Source: an uncultured Alphaproteobacteria bacterium
GTDB lineage: Bacteria; Pseudomonadota; Alphaproteobacteria; RF32; CAG-239
Reading direction: 5' to 3'
DNA length: 64,000 bases
Assembly (NCBI GenBank): GCA_944391515.1
Contig: CALXTW010000008.1
Location: forward strand, 1-64,000
Under the pieces are notes generated by a model. The model worked only from the letters and a program-made list of their open reading frames with translations, was not told where the DNA came from and searched no databases. This document shows positions 16,950-27,400 of this stretch, one piece after another; the first letter of the stretch is position 1, and each line of letters begins with the position of its first letter. The translations under genes and the position numbers were made by a program.

Positions 16950-18208
16950 GAAATCGTTTTGGGGAAATAAATCTTATTTTAGGTGTAATGTTGGTAACGG
17001 CATTACTTTCGGCTTGTGCGCCTAAACAAAAGCCAAGAGAACTTGATTTTGAAGAAAAAATTGCCTCAGACACTATTTTACCTCAGGACCCTAATATGAT
17101 TAGGACTTCTCAAGGAGCTCGCGCTCTTGACCTTGAGACACCATTACGCTGTTATGTTAATTGGAAAACACAGGAAATGATTACGTCTATTCCCTATAAC
17201 GTAAAAGCGTTTAATTTAGTCCGTAATGGCAAAAATGATATGTTGCCCAGATTTGAGGTTACAGGATTTACATTTTCAACCATGCCGACTGAAAAAGCTA
17301 TGTATAAACTAACTAAAGAGGCAGGCATAAAGTTGGTTGCAAAAGATGCTCCTTATGCTAGCATTTCGGCAGAAAATTTGCGCGGAGAGCTTTCTGAAGT
17401 TATTGGTATGATTGCTGATGCAGCTGAAATCTATTATTCTTATGATGCCGACAGAAAGACTCTAACCTTAAGCCGAAAAGCTAATTTTAGCTTGTTTGTT
17501 CCTAAATCAAGACCTATCATTTTGGCTTTGCTCGATGTACTCAGAGGGTCCGGAATCACCGATATGACAACCGATTGGTCAGACTATTCGGTTACCTTTG
17601 ATGCCGACTTTGAACTCAGAAATAAGATTAACAAGCTGGTTAACTCTTTTGAAGATAATCCCACTCTGATTGCTTTTGATGTAAAAGTTTTTAGAATTTA
17701 TCCTTATGGCAAACATGATGTGGAATGGCAAAACTTGTTGCAAACATTTGAGTTTGGTACAATTAAAACCACTAAGACAGGTGTTATCGGGCGTTCTCTT
17801 ACAACGTCAAATGACCTCAATATCTCAACGCTTAGAAGCTTTTTGGGGCAACAAGCTTTAGTCGTACCTGTTGCAGAGGGAAAATTCGTCGTACCTAACT
17901 TGTGGTTCGCTCGTTTTGATATAGGTAGGTGCAGTGCTAGAGATTCTATTGAAACGGGTTTATCTGTTTTGGCGAAAGCTTCTTTGGAACACAATAATCG
18001 TATCTTTTCAGATGTTACTCTGGAAGCTACAAATGGGGAAATTACCCAATTTAAGGTTCGTAGTCGAATTGGGGAAAATTTTATGATTATCGGTATTCCT
18101 AATCAAATTTTTGATAAGAATTCTGCAAAATCAGAAACAGTCGTCTTTATGGTTCCGAGAATTATCAGAACCATGAAATCGTCAAAACCAATACAAAATA
18201 ATTTGTAA
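16946..18208 (+). CDS. Secretin-like outer-membrane lipoprotein
   Basis: The protein has 420 residues with a lipoprotein signal peptide (lipobox LSAC, Cys24). An N0/STN-like domain appears at about residues 90-175 (FTFSTMPTEKAMYKL...). It is followed by a second small alpha/beta domain, then LIAFDVKVFRIYP and a beta-rich C-terminal half ending in FMIIGIPNQ...VFMVPRIIR, the order seen in PilN-type secretins. The predicted beta domain is shorter and more divergent than that of the canonical PilN at 50951. It may form or cap an outer-membrane ring for the T4SS, in a role like DotD/DotC of type IVB systems; this is inference. It overlaps the preceding gene by 4 bp and is 9 bp from the next. Confidence 0.6.
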   Translation: MRNRFGEINLILGVMLVTALLSACAPKQKPRELDFEEKIASDTILPQDPNMIRTSQGARALDLETPLRCYVNWKTQEMITSIPYNVKAFNLVRNGKNDMLPRFEVTGFTFSTMPTEKAMYKLTKEAGIKLVAKDAPYASISAENLRGELSEVIGMIADAAEIYYSYDADRKTLTLSRKANFSLFVPKSRPIILALLDVLRGSGITDMTTDWSDYSVTFDADFELRNKINKLVNSFEDNPTLIAFDVKVFRIYPYGKHDVEWQNLLQTFEFGTIKTTKTGVIGRSLTTSNDLNISTLRSFLGQQALVVPVAEGKFVVPNLWFARFDIGRCSARDSIETGLSVLAKASLEHNNRIFSDVTLEATNGEITQFKVRSRIGENFMIIGIPNQIFDKNSAKSETVVFMVPRIIRTMKSSKPIQNNL

Positions 18209-18217
18209 GGATTGATT

Positions 18218-18922
18218 ATGGATGATATGACACAAAATAACGCTAATATGCCGCAAAATTTTGATCCGACACGTCGCTTAAAAAAGGTTAAACGCCCAAT
18301 TAAGCGAATCGTTCCGGGGCAGATGTCTCAACCAGTAACACCAAATAATATTGCTGGTAATAATATGGCATATTCGTCTCAAACTAATGGCCAAAGTAAC
18401 TTTAGTATTGACGATATTTTAGATGGAAATACAAATTTACCTGTTTCGGTAGATGAAGCTAACATGTCTAATCAAGACAATGATTTTCAGCCACAATTTA
18501 TTAATGATAGCGATATTACGCCTCCAAAGCTCTCTTTGGCGGAGCAGCTTATGCAAGGAAATATGTTTACCATGAAAGGAATGTCGCTCATTGCTTTGTT
18601 GGTATTCATTCTTGGTCTGTTTTTTGCAAAATTCTTTTTTACACAACAAACCGTCGTACGTGATGGTTTACAAGGCGTGGTTTTCAATCCTGAAGTGCCA
18701 AGAGGTCGCGCTCGTTGCGGCGTAGCTGAAAGAACTCAAGGCTGTGTTTTATACATTATGAATCCACAACGCCAAGAGCTCACAGGACGCGACTTTTATG
18801 ATTTGGCATCACAACTAACAAGTCGCCAAAGATTTGTTATTGAGACCGGAAATATGCGTTATTCTAACGTTAAAATTCGTCCGGGTGATATTGCTCAACT
18901 CAATATTCCACCTTTGCAATAA
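18218..18922 (+). CDS. Bitopic inner-membrane protein, unknown function
   Basis: The protein has 234 residues. ATG 18218 follows TAAGGA at a spacing of six. The N-terminal 125 residues are hydrophilic, Asn/Pro/Gln-rich, with a basic patch (RRLKKVKRPIKRI), and should be cytoplasmic. One membrane helix is at about residues 128-150. The periplasmic part (about 80 residues) has two Cys (RCGVAERTQGC), perhaps a disulphide, and ends in RPGDIAQLNIPPLQ. The topology resembles IcmG/DotF or PilO/PilP-type linkers, but no sequence match supports a name. It is the last gene of the plus-strand block, before a shared terminator. Confidence 0.65.
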   Translation: MDDMTQNNANMPQNFDPTRRLKKVKRPIKRIVPGQMSQPVTPNNIAGNNMAYSSQTNGQSNFSIDDILDGNTNLPVSVDEANMSNQDNDFQPQFINDSDITPPKLSLAEQLMQGNMFTMKGMSLIALLVFILGLFFAKFFFTQQTVVRDGLQGVVFNPEVPRGRARCGVAERTQGCVLYIMNPQRQELTGRDFYDLASQLTSRQRFVIETGNMRYSNVKIRPGDIAQLNIPPLQ

Positions 18923-18935
18923 TTATTCAGATGAT

Positions 18936-18964
18936 AAAAAAGAGGGCAATAGCCCTCTTTTTTT
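18936..18964. terminator. Bidirectional terminator between convergent operons
   Basis: AAAAAGAGGGC and GCCCTCTTTTT around an AATA loop, with A- and T-runs on both sides, can terminate the plus-strand operon. It also overlaps the 3' end of the minus-strand virB11 gene. Confidence 0.8.
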
Positions 18965-19931
18965 ATGTGACTTCGGTAACAGCACGTAGGTTACCATCAC
19001 GATTAATTTGCACCACTCTTAGTTTACGGTGCATTTCTTTAATGGTTTTTTCGCGGTCAATTGTCGGATAGCTATGCAAAATACGGTCAACAAAGGCCTC
19101 ATAGGCAGCCTCAGAACTCTCGGCGTGAATGGTCGCCAAACAGTTATCGTGGCCAGACCCCATAAGCTCCCACAAAGCTCCGGCATTGTTGGTTGAAATC
19201 TCACCTCCAATAATGGCGTCAGGCGTAAAACGTACTACCAAGTCGATGATTTTTGAATAGTCAAACTCGTTGGTTTGTTCGGTACGTGACATTACTACAT
19301 GGACACGGTTAGGATGCGGAACTAAAAGTTCTCGGGTATCTTCAATGGTAATAATTCTTTTATGAATATCTAAGATTTTTAACAAGTTATTTAAAAAGGT
19401 GGTTTTACCTGTTGCCGTTGCACCGGATACCAATATGTGGTCACCTCTTTTAATGCTAAGTAATAACCTCTCATAAGGATCTTCCGGATCTTGAATATCC
19501 TTCAATGGATTGATTTTATGCAGGCTTTCTCCTTGTTTTAAGCCATAATCTTGCAGACCAAAGGCAACATCATCACTATGAACACGAATGGTTAAAGCTA
19601 CGCCTCCGGTCAAGTCATCTTGATCGTACATCACATTTCGCCCACTTATGGCTGAAAAACGGTGATCTCCAGGTATCGTTGCATAAACCACCGGTGTACC
19701 TTGAACTGGATCAAATGGCAATTCATAAGTGTTTGCAATGATATAAAGCAAATCTGTCAGATATTCTTTAGTTAGTTTCTCATCTTTATACATTACCCAA
19801 GGATAGGCCCTTTTTCCTCGCAAACGAAGCCAAACTTGTCCCGAGCGGTTAATTGCTACTTCCTCAATATTTTCTTGATTATACCAATAAGCCAAAGGGC
19901 GTAATACTGATTCCAAAACCTTAAAACTCAT
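18963..19931 (-). CDS. virB11: VirB11 T4SS ATPase
   Basis: This 322-residue cytoplasmic hexameric ATPase energises pilus assembly and substrate transfer. An N-terminal domain (about 1-150) is followed by Walker A GATATGKT (170-177), an Asp box around ITIEDTREL (195-203), Walker B around DAIIGGEIS (238-246) and the His box region SGHDNCLATIHAES (259-272). The length and N-terminal domain match VirB11 better than the PilT/DotB group, which is represented separately at 58870. It is the last gene of the VirB minus-strand operon, 12 bases after the VirB10 C-terminal gene, and its stop codon lies in the shared terminator. Confidence 0.92.
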   Translation of the reverse strand: MSFKVLESVLRPLAYWYNQENIEEVAINRSGQVWLRLRGKRAYPWVMYKDEKLTKEYLTDLLYIIANTYELPFDPVQGTPVVYATIPGDHRFSAISGRNVMYDQDDLTGGVALTIRVHSDDVAFGLQDYGLKQGESLHKINPLKDIQDPEDPYERLLLSIKRGDHILVSGATATGKTTFLNNLLKILDIHKRIITIEDTRELLVPHPNRVHVVMSRTEQTNEFDYSKIIDLVVRFTPDAIIGGEISTNNAGALWELMGSGHDNCLATIHAESSEAAYEAFVDRILHSYPTIDREKTIKEMHRKLRVVQINRDGNLRAVTEVT

Positions 19932-19943
19932 ATCTTTACTCCC

Positions 19944-22900
19944 TTAAAACAGTTGAGGAACACTACTATCTGTTTTTTGTGTATTATTCGTTGTTGCAGC
20001 ACCAGGTGTACTTGAGGTTGCAAATGATGGTGGCGGCGGAGGGGTCGCTCCAGCTGCAGTACTAGAAATTAGTTGCGGATTGTTATTATTTGCTTGATTA
20101 TTCTTCTTAGTATCTGCTTCGTTTAACAATGCCGGAGAGCGGCTTTGGATTTCCATATTTGGCCCTTGTGACTGATAAACTACATTTCCTCCTACAGGAG
20201 CATCTCGACGGTTCTTTTCACGTACTGTTGCTACTTCTGCCGAATTAATCAAAATATTGGATCTTCTCTTTTCAGGATCAACTTTCGGATTACGTTCTCT
20301 GGTTCTCATCCACAAATCAACATTCGGATAAACGATAATACGAGTACCGGCCGGAACATATGTCAAAGGACGAATATTGGTTTTATCTGATAAAATTTGT
20401 TCGAATACTTGATTCATCTGATCCAAGAAGTTTTGACGAGCATCATTAGCAGCTTGTTGTTTTGGCGTTTCTGTTAAGCTCGAATCATCATTTTCATCAT
20501 CAGCCATCATATAAGAGGTATAGCTGGTTAAAGCCGTGGTTAAGATTGGTAAAGTATATTTTTTGAACAATTGTTGATCTAAGTATCCAAGTGCGCCACC
20601 TCGACCTTGTGCATCTCCTGTTACACCACTAAATACAAACAGCGAGCCATCTGGACAAATTAACCTCTCCCATGAGATTTGAACTTTTGCAGACTGTGAA
20701 GTAGTTTCTGATGTTCCGGTTAAATTGCCCAATGTTCCCATAAGCCTGCTTCCGGCAGGAATAATGATATTTCTTCCTTCTTCAGCATAAATGTTTCTTT
20801 CAACATATGCCGTAACAGGTGTTGGATTATTACTGTCAATTGAACGTGCAATTACTGCCGGAATTGGTTTATCGGCAAATATCATTTCACTTAAGTTAAC
20901 TCGCCATGAAGATATTGCCTTTTTAATTCCTTGTTCTTCCCAATCTTTTTGCATTCCGTCAAAAGTATCCGGGCTAATATTGCTACTTATTTTTCCAACC
21001 TGCATATTACTGCGACGTTCTTGTTGAGCTGCGTCTAAAGCCATGGCGCGTTGTGGGTCATATCTTTCTCCTGGACCAAAACCTCCTCCCGGACCAAGAT
21101 TTCCTCCTGGACCACTACCTGTGCCGTATGCTCCGCCTTGTCCAAAGGTGCCGGCGGGGATAAACATGTCTTCGGCTGATGGTTTTGCGCTTTCTTCAAT
21201 TCCTATAAGAGCACCTTCGTCATCTATAACTAATCCGTCAGGCATGCGATGACCGACCACTTTTCCCTCTTTATTGACGACACTTCCGTCTTCCATGATC
21301 TCGCCTAAATATTCTCCATCCGGAGTTAAGGCTATTCCTAATGAACGGCGATACTTTTCCGTCATTTTTTCTTCTTCAGGAGAAAGTCCAATTTCCGGTA
21401 TTGCACTGGGCGCTTTGTACCATCCCTGTTTGTCGGACGGCGTTTCCGGAGCAATTATTGTACCAATGGTATTGCCATTGGCATCTATAATTGCACCATT
21501 TTCACCTATTTTACCAATGATTTTACCTGCATTATCTATAACGCTTCCGTCAGGCAATACTTTACCTATTATATTACCATTTGCATCGTAAGCTACTTTA
21601 TTGCTGGCTAATTCTCCGACAACATTACCTTTTTCATCAACCACTTTACCATTTTTAACAGTACCGATAATGTTTCCTCTTTCATCGCTAACAGTTCCGT
21701 CTGGGTTTGCATAACCAATGAGGTTACCATTCACATCAAAAACTTTTTCTCGTTCTGCTATTTCTCCATAATATTGCAAAGGTTTTGCCATCGCAATCAC
21801 TCGGCCATTACTATCTATTATACTGCCGCTTTTGGTAATGGTTCCTAATACTGAGTTATTTATATCTCTCAATTCTCCATTGAAAAGCAATTCACCCAAA
21901 ATGCGGTTAGAATCGTCTCTAATATAAAAATCTCTATTTCCGCGACCCTTTACCTCGCCATTTTTATCCAATAGAAAACCTCTGCTCAAACGCCCTAAAT
22001 TCTGGTTTACAAATGACAATATACTACCATCTTTCTGGATAACACCTATAGCCTCAAAATCATTATCGTAAATATAAAAATCATATAATGCATAACCGAT
22101 TTTATAGTTGTCTTTAATCACATTTCCTTCAAAGTCAACTTGTCCGATATTATTGTCTTGGTTGTCTAAAACAGCCCCTTCTTCGGTTATCCGTCCAATG
22201 TATTTATCTGCCAAGCTAAATGCGTAGCGGTATTTAAACAAATGACCTATTGGAGCTCCAGTTTTTGAATTTACATTGCCGTTGGCTTGTTGATATCCGA
22301 TAAATTGGTTCTCCGTATTTACTATTTGTCCATCTAAAACACTACGTCCTAAAATAACACCATTAAAATTCATTACAGGATAGTATTCAATTGTGTGGGC
22401 AAGAGAAACACCTTCGTCATTTTTTAGAAAACCGCGTTTATCAATGCAGCCTAAATTATTATTTCCATAATTCAAGACTTGTCCGTTAGATGAAACTGTG
22501 CCGATAATATTGCCATTATAATCTATAACTGCTGTCGGATTAATACTATAACCTATGTAAGAGCCGTTTTCAGATACAACCTGTCCATTAAGTAAAGGAC
22601 GTCCCATTACGGTATCTCTATAATTTCGAACCTCTCCGCGTGAGGTGACAACACCCAAGAAGGAGCATTTATCGTCTATGCTTGTCGTGTAATTTATGAC
22701 TCCGCCGATTGCTGAACCGGAATTGTCCAATAATGCGCCCTCTGCAGTTATTTTACCAAGATTAGCACCTCCAAAATCTTTAACTACACCTAAATCATTA
22801 ACATAACCGGCTAAGCGTCCATTAAACAATAAAGCTAATGAGGCTGAACTTCCCTTACCTTGCTGTGGCATCATATTGACCGAAGTGTTATCTTGAGATG

Positions 22901-24494
22901 TTACCACTGAACCATCAGGGATATATTTTCCAGTAATACTTCCATCTGCCTTTTGAATAAGATTTTCGTTATTTTCTAAACCTATTGAAGAACCTTTAGA
23001 ATCTACAAAATACCCATTTTCAAGGTTCTTTCCGATTATGAGATTACGCTCATCTACATTAAAACCTGATTGTGTTAACTTTCCTAAAGCGGCAACGTTT
23101 TTGTTGGTTAACTGACCATTAGGCATTATTTGTGCAACAGGTGTACCCGTAATGTTATAAATAGAAGAGAGATTTAGGCCTCGTCCTGAAGATTTACCAT
23201 CTGCCGAAAACAGATATCCAAACGGGGACATATATTTTTTCTCTTCTCCGTCCATAACAGAGCCACTGATACCAACCATTCCTAAAACCTGATTATTAGC
23301 ATTAACGGCTAATAAATTCTTCATTGTCGCACCAATAGCTCGTCCGGTATTTTCATAAGCAATATTATCCATAATATAACCGGCCGGCGTTCCCTCCATA
23401 GTAACGATTGAACCATTTTTCAACGCGTGTGCTTTAAGAGTACCTTTATAATCAAAAACCGGACCTGCTTTAATTATCTTACCAATGAGTTCTCCGTTTT
23501 CAGATAAGATTACCCCTCCTGAGCCGACACGACCTATATCATCTTTGCTCTTACGGACTTTTCCCTGTGGCACAATTCGTCCTAAATATTTTCCGTTTAA
23601 ATCTGTTGCTGTTGCTGAAAAATCAACAATGGAACCTATTATCTCGCCTTTTGTATTTACGATTGTTTCATCAGCTTGAACGCGACCAACAACATTATTT
23701 TTTTCAACAACTTCACCATTGTAAGTTACAAATCCTAGGTATTTTCCGGAATTATCCAAAGCATAGCTTGAGCGAACTATGCTGCCAATCACTTGATTAT
23801 CTTTATTATAGACAAAGCCATTGGCTTTAACATAACCGATTGTTTGGGTCTCAAAATTTGTAACATTTCCACCAGGGGCAACGCTACCTATAAATTCACC
23901 ACTTAGTGATACAACCATTTTTGAGGAAATAAGACGGCCATCCAATATATAATCCTGACCAACTTTACGATATGCATAACCATCGGGAGAGACAAATCCT
24001 ATCGCTTGCCCTTGCAGATTGGTATATAAACCATCGCCGGTCAAGCGTCCGATTGTCTTACCATCATCAGAATAAATCAATCCAGGAAACAAAACTGAGC
24101 CGACAACATTAAAAAAGTCATCTAACACCAGACCATTCGGTAAAACTTTTGCGATGATTTTTCCTGAAGCCAAACGAACAGAACCATCGTTATTTACTTT
24201 TCCTAAAGGCTTATTATCATTTCCGATTGCAATACCTTGAGGAACAACACCGCCGATGATTTCACCATCAAAATCCAAAATTAAGCTGTCTGCCGTTACA
24301 TTGCCGATTAATTGATTATCAAAACTTACAACTTTACCATCGGGAATGACTTTACCTATCAGTTCTCCGTTAAAGTCAACAGCTGTAATCTCCTGAGCTT
24401 GAGCATTAGCGCAAAAAAGCAACATTCCTAACAGAATGCTGGTAATTTTCAGTCTTTTGGCACAGTTTTTCTTTTTTGTTACTTCCCGTCCCAA
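19944..24494 (-). CDS. virB10: VirB10 outer-membrane half: exported 17-residue repeats plus TrbI domain
   Basis: The protein has about 1516 residues. Translation probably starts at TTG 24494, one base after the previous stop and six bases after GGAGGA; the open frame extends 16 codons upstream but inside the neighbour gene. It has its own signal peptide (hydrophobic core SILLGMLLFCANAQA). Residues about 35-1100 are tandem imperfect 17-residue repeats of the form G-hydrophobic-V-x-x-DG-x-V-x-D-x-x-G-x-x-I/V-G. A Gly/Pro linker follows (about 1115-1145). The VirB10/TrbI C-terminal domain at about 1190-1420 contains IPAGSRLMGT, the VQISWERL-PDG segment and a hydrophobic antenna-like stretch around TLPILTTALTSYTSYMM. 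There is no cytoplasmic N-terminus or inner-membrane anchor; those are on the preceding gene. Confidence 0.85.
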   Translation of the reverse strand: MGREVTKKKNCAKRLKITSILLGMLLFCANAQAQEITAVDFNGELIGKVIPDGKVVSFDNQLIGNVTADSLILDFDGEIIGGVVPQGIAIGNDNKPLGKVNNDGSVRLASGKIIAKVLPNGLVLDDFFNVVGSVLFPGLIYSDDGKTIGRLTGDGLYTNLQGQAIGFVSPDGYAYRKVGQDYILDGRLISSKMVVSLSGEFIGSVAPGGNVTNFETQTIGYVKANGFVYNKDNQVIGSIVRSSYALDNSGKYLGFVTYNGEVVEKNNVVGRVQADETIVNTKGEIIGSIVDFSATATDLNGKYLGRIVPQGKVRKSKDDIGRVGSGGVILSENGELIGKIIKAGPVFDYKGTLKAHALKNGSIVTMEGTPAGYIMDNIAYENTGRAIGATMKNLLAVNANNQVLGMVGISGSVMDGEEKKYMSPFGYLFSADGKSSGRGLNLSSIYNITGTPVAQIMPNGQLTNKNVAALGKLTQSGFNVDERNLIIGKNLENGYFVDSKGSSIGLENNENLIQKADGSITGKYIPDGSVVTSQDNTSVNMMPQQGKGSSASLALLFNGRLAGYVNDLGVVKDFGGANLGKITAEGALLDNSGSAIGGVINYTTSIDDKCSFLGVVTSRGEVRNYRDTVMGRPLLNGQVVSENGSYIGYSINPTAVIDYNGNIIGTVSSNGQVLNYGNNNLGCIDKRGFLKNDEGVSLAHTIEYYPVMNFNGVILGRSVLDGQIVNTENQFIGYQQANGNVNSKTGAPIGHLFKYRYAFSLADKYIGRITEEGAVLDNQDNNIGQVDFEGNVIKDNYKIGYALYDFYIYDNDFEAIGVIQKDGSILSFVNQNLGRLSRGFLLDKNGEVKGRGNRDFYIRDDSNRILGELLFNGELRDINNSVLGTITKSGSIIDSNGRVIAMAKPLQYYGEIAEREKVFDVNGNLIGYANPDGTVSDERGNIIGTVKNGKVVDEKGNVVGELASNKVAYDANGNIIGKVLPDGSVIDNAGKIIGKIGENGAIIDANGNTIGTIIAPETPSDKQGWYKAPSAIPEIGLSPEEEKMTEKYRRSLGIALTPDGEYLGEIMEDGSVVNKEGKVVGHRMPDGLVIDDEGALIGIEESAKPSAEDMFIPAGTFGQGGAYGTGSGPGGNLGPGGGFGPGERYDPQRAMALDAAQQERRSNMQVGKISSNISPDTFDGMQKDWEEQGIKKAISSWRVNLSEMIFADKPIPAVIARSIDSNNPTPVTAYVERNIYAEEGRNIIIPAGSRLMGTLGNLTGTSETTSQSAKVQISWERLICPDGSLFVFSGVTGDAQGRGGALGYLDQQLFKKYTLPILTTALTSYTSYMMADDENDDSSLTETPKQQAANDARQNFLDQMNQVFEQILSDKTNIRPLTYVPAGTRIIVYPNVDLWMRTRERNPKVDPEKRRSNILINSAEVATVREKNRRDAPVGGNVVYQSQGPNMEIQSRSPALLNEADTKKNNQANNNNPQLISSTAAGATPPPPPSFATSSTPGAATTNNTQKTDSSVPQLF
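21190..24390 (-). repeat. Array of about sixty 17-residue coding repeats (VirB10 C-terminal gene)
   Basis: The 51-bp coding units share the pattern DxxGxxIGxVxxDGxVxx. They are more diverged than those in the upstream gene; the copies nearest the TrbI domain (around 21450-21720) are closest to the consensus. The count is estimated from the span, not enumerated. Confidence 0.8.
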
Positions 24495-24495
24495 C

Positions 24496-27400
24496 TCAGT
24501 TCCTCCGGTTCTTTGCAACTTCCTGCAATGCATAGCCTGCAACTTTCTTGTCTAAATTTATGTATGAGCCATTATTTTTCAGATAGCCGACGTTTTGCCC
24601 TGTAGCATCTTGAACCACACCTTCAGCAGTTAGGCGACCGATATAGCTTCCGTCATTTCCTAAAATTGTAGCTCCAATCTTATAAATTTTGCCAATAATA
24701 TTGTCATTGTTATCTATTGCCAAATCCCCTGAAATGGCTCGACCAATCAGGCTTCCTTCTTTATCCCTGATTTTACCATCAAAATTTACATAGCCTACTA
24801 CTTTATCTGAGTTATCAATAACTATATCACCGTGAACGACTTCTCCGATTAATTTTCCTGAGGCACTTATTACATTGCCATCCGATAATACTCGGCCAAC
24901 AACTACATTTTCTTTATCTATTACTTGTCCATTGGGCAAAACTGAACCTATTGTATTTCCTCCAAAATCTATAACAGCTCCTCTTTTTAAGAGACTTAGA
25001 TTTTTATCAGTTGAACCTCCAGGCAAGACTGCTGTTATTACCTCATTTTTCAAGTCTATAACATCGCCAACCGAGTTTACACGACCTTTGTAATTTCCCC
25101 ATATATCAACAACGATATTTTCTGGGATAACTTCACCTATTACCGTTCCTTTTAAATCGACTACCTTACCATCTGAACTGGTGGTGCCGACTTTGGTTCC
25201 TTCCATGCTGATAACAGTTCCATCCGTAGTGGCATACCCTAAAAATGCCCCATCATAACCAATGGCACTTCCTCTTGATATTACTCCGCCACGATAATCT
25301 CCTTTATTATCAATAAAATTACCTTTAGCGTCAATTCGGCCTAAATTTTCACCAAAGCGAGTAATAACTTGTCCGTCATGTGTAACTTGTCCTATTGTTT
25401 TGCCAGCAAAGTCTGCAACAAAACCTTTCTTTACCAAGTTACCAATTAAAAAATTATAAAAATTCATACCATCGCCATGGAGTTTGCCTACCGCATTTCC
25501 CTTAGAATCGTATATCTCTCCATTTGGAAATAGTCTCCCTTTGAAATTGCCTTCAGGCGAGATAACGCTGGCTTTTTCATCCATGAGCACGCCTAAAATT
25601 TCATTGCGATTATTGGCTAAAAGATTATTTGCATATAATTTAGCATCCGGTTGTCCGCTTATAGAGACTTTTCCGTTCGGCCCAACAAGATTTAAGAAAT
25701 TCCCATGTAAATCATAGGCTTGAGTCTTATCTAAAACGCGACCGATATATGCTCCGTCTTTATTAAAGACATCTCCATAGATGCCGACGCACCCAACGGG
25801 AAGTTGAGAAAGAGCTATAACCAATCCATCTGCAGAAACTTGACCTAAATATTCACCGTCGTAGGCTAGTGCTACTCCTTCGCGTGCGACACTGCCGATA
25901 ACATCCCCTTTTTCGCTTAAAACCGTACCATCGGGATTAACACATCCAACATATACTCCTTCCGGTGAGCGAACTATTCCATCGGTACTGACATCACCCA
26001 TGTAGGTACAGTTATTATCAAACACTTTACCCGTTCTGAGAACTTCACCAACATAATTGTTTTCATTATCTACAATAATGCCATTGGGCATGGGTTTGAG
26101 TTTCGTTTCTGTATTACCTTTTTTTATCTTTCCGTCAGAATCCAAATAGCCTACATTTTTACAGCCATATCCAACAACCAAACCGCCTCTTATTAATCGG
26201 GCGACAATTTCTGAACCTGAAGGATCTCTAACCAAGCCGTTAGATAATACCCGCCCTACAATCTTGTTGTTTTGAACAACCGTTCCATCATTATTTAGTT
26301 TACCTAAAACAGTTCCTTTAGGAGTAATCGGAAGCATTCGCGTTTGAACCAAAGCGCCTAATGTTTTGTCTTGCGAACTTACAATATTACCATTTTCATC
26401 AACATAACCTATTTCATTGCCTTCAAGGTCAAATACCTTGCCGTTGGCATCTACAAAACCAACAATTTTACCATCCTTATCCAATACAAGGTTGACGAGC
26501 TCGCCGGCTTTGCCAATCACATTTCCTTCTAAATCAACCAAGGTTCCATCATCGAGCATTTTGCCTATGATATTACCATTAAAGTCAACAACATTGCCGT
26601 TTTCATCAATATAGCCGATTACATTGCCATCCTTATCATAAGCTAGGCGACGTTGTGCGCCGATATTCATATCGGCGACTTTACCGATAACATTACCATT
26701 ATTGTCAACCACCGTTCCGTCCGGCAATACGCGACCAATAATATTACCATTGGCATCGCGGACATTACCGTCCTCATCAACATAGCCTATAACATTACCA
26801 TCTTTATCATAAACCAAACGTCTTCCGGGAACATTGGCAGCTTGACCTATTATATTCCCTTCTGCATCAACAATTGTCCCATCGGGGAGAACTTTGCCTA
26901 TGATATTACCATTGAAATCTACAACATTTCCATTTTCATCAACGTAGCCGATTACATTACCATCTTTATCATAAGCTAAGCGTCTTTGAGGAACTGTGGT
27001 CGATTTGCCTAAAACATTACCATTTTCATCAACAATATTTCCGGCGGCATCCGTTCTTCCAATCACATTTCCGTTCGAATCGATTACATTTCCGTTACCA
27101 TCTACAAAACCTAAAACTTTGCCATTTTTATCGTAAGCTAATTTAACAGAACCTCCGGCATTTCCTAAGACATTTTTGCCAACAACTTTTCCGTTCTCAT
27201 CGACATATCCGACAACATTTCCGTTTTTATCCACAACCGAACCATCAGGCATTACCACGCCCAAAACATTTCCGTTGGCATCAACAGCAGCCCGACCTTG
27301 CTTACTTACCCGACCGATAACGTTACCATTTGCATCTACCACTTCACCATTTGCGTTTAACTTACCTATAACATTACCGTTCATGTCAACAACTGTACCG

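Noticed and set aside
24496-24542. Frameshift or premature stop splitting one VirB10 gene
   Set aside because: The downstream frame has a GGAGGA site, a start codon and a complete signal peptide directly after the stop, so two genuine genes are more likely.
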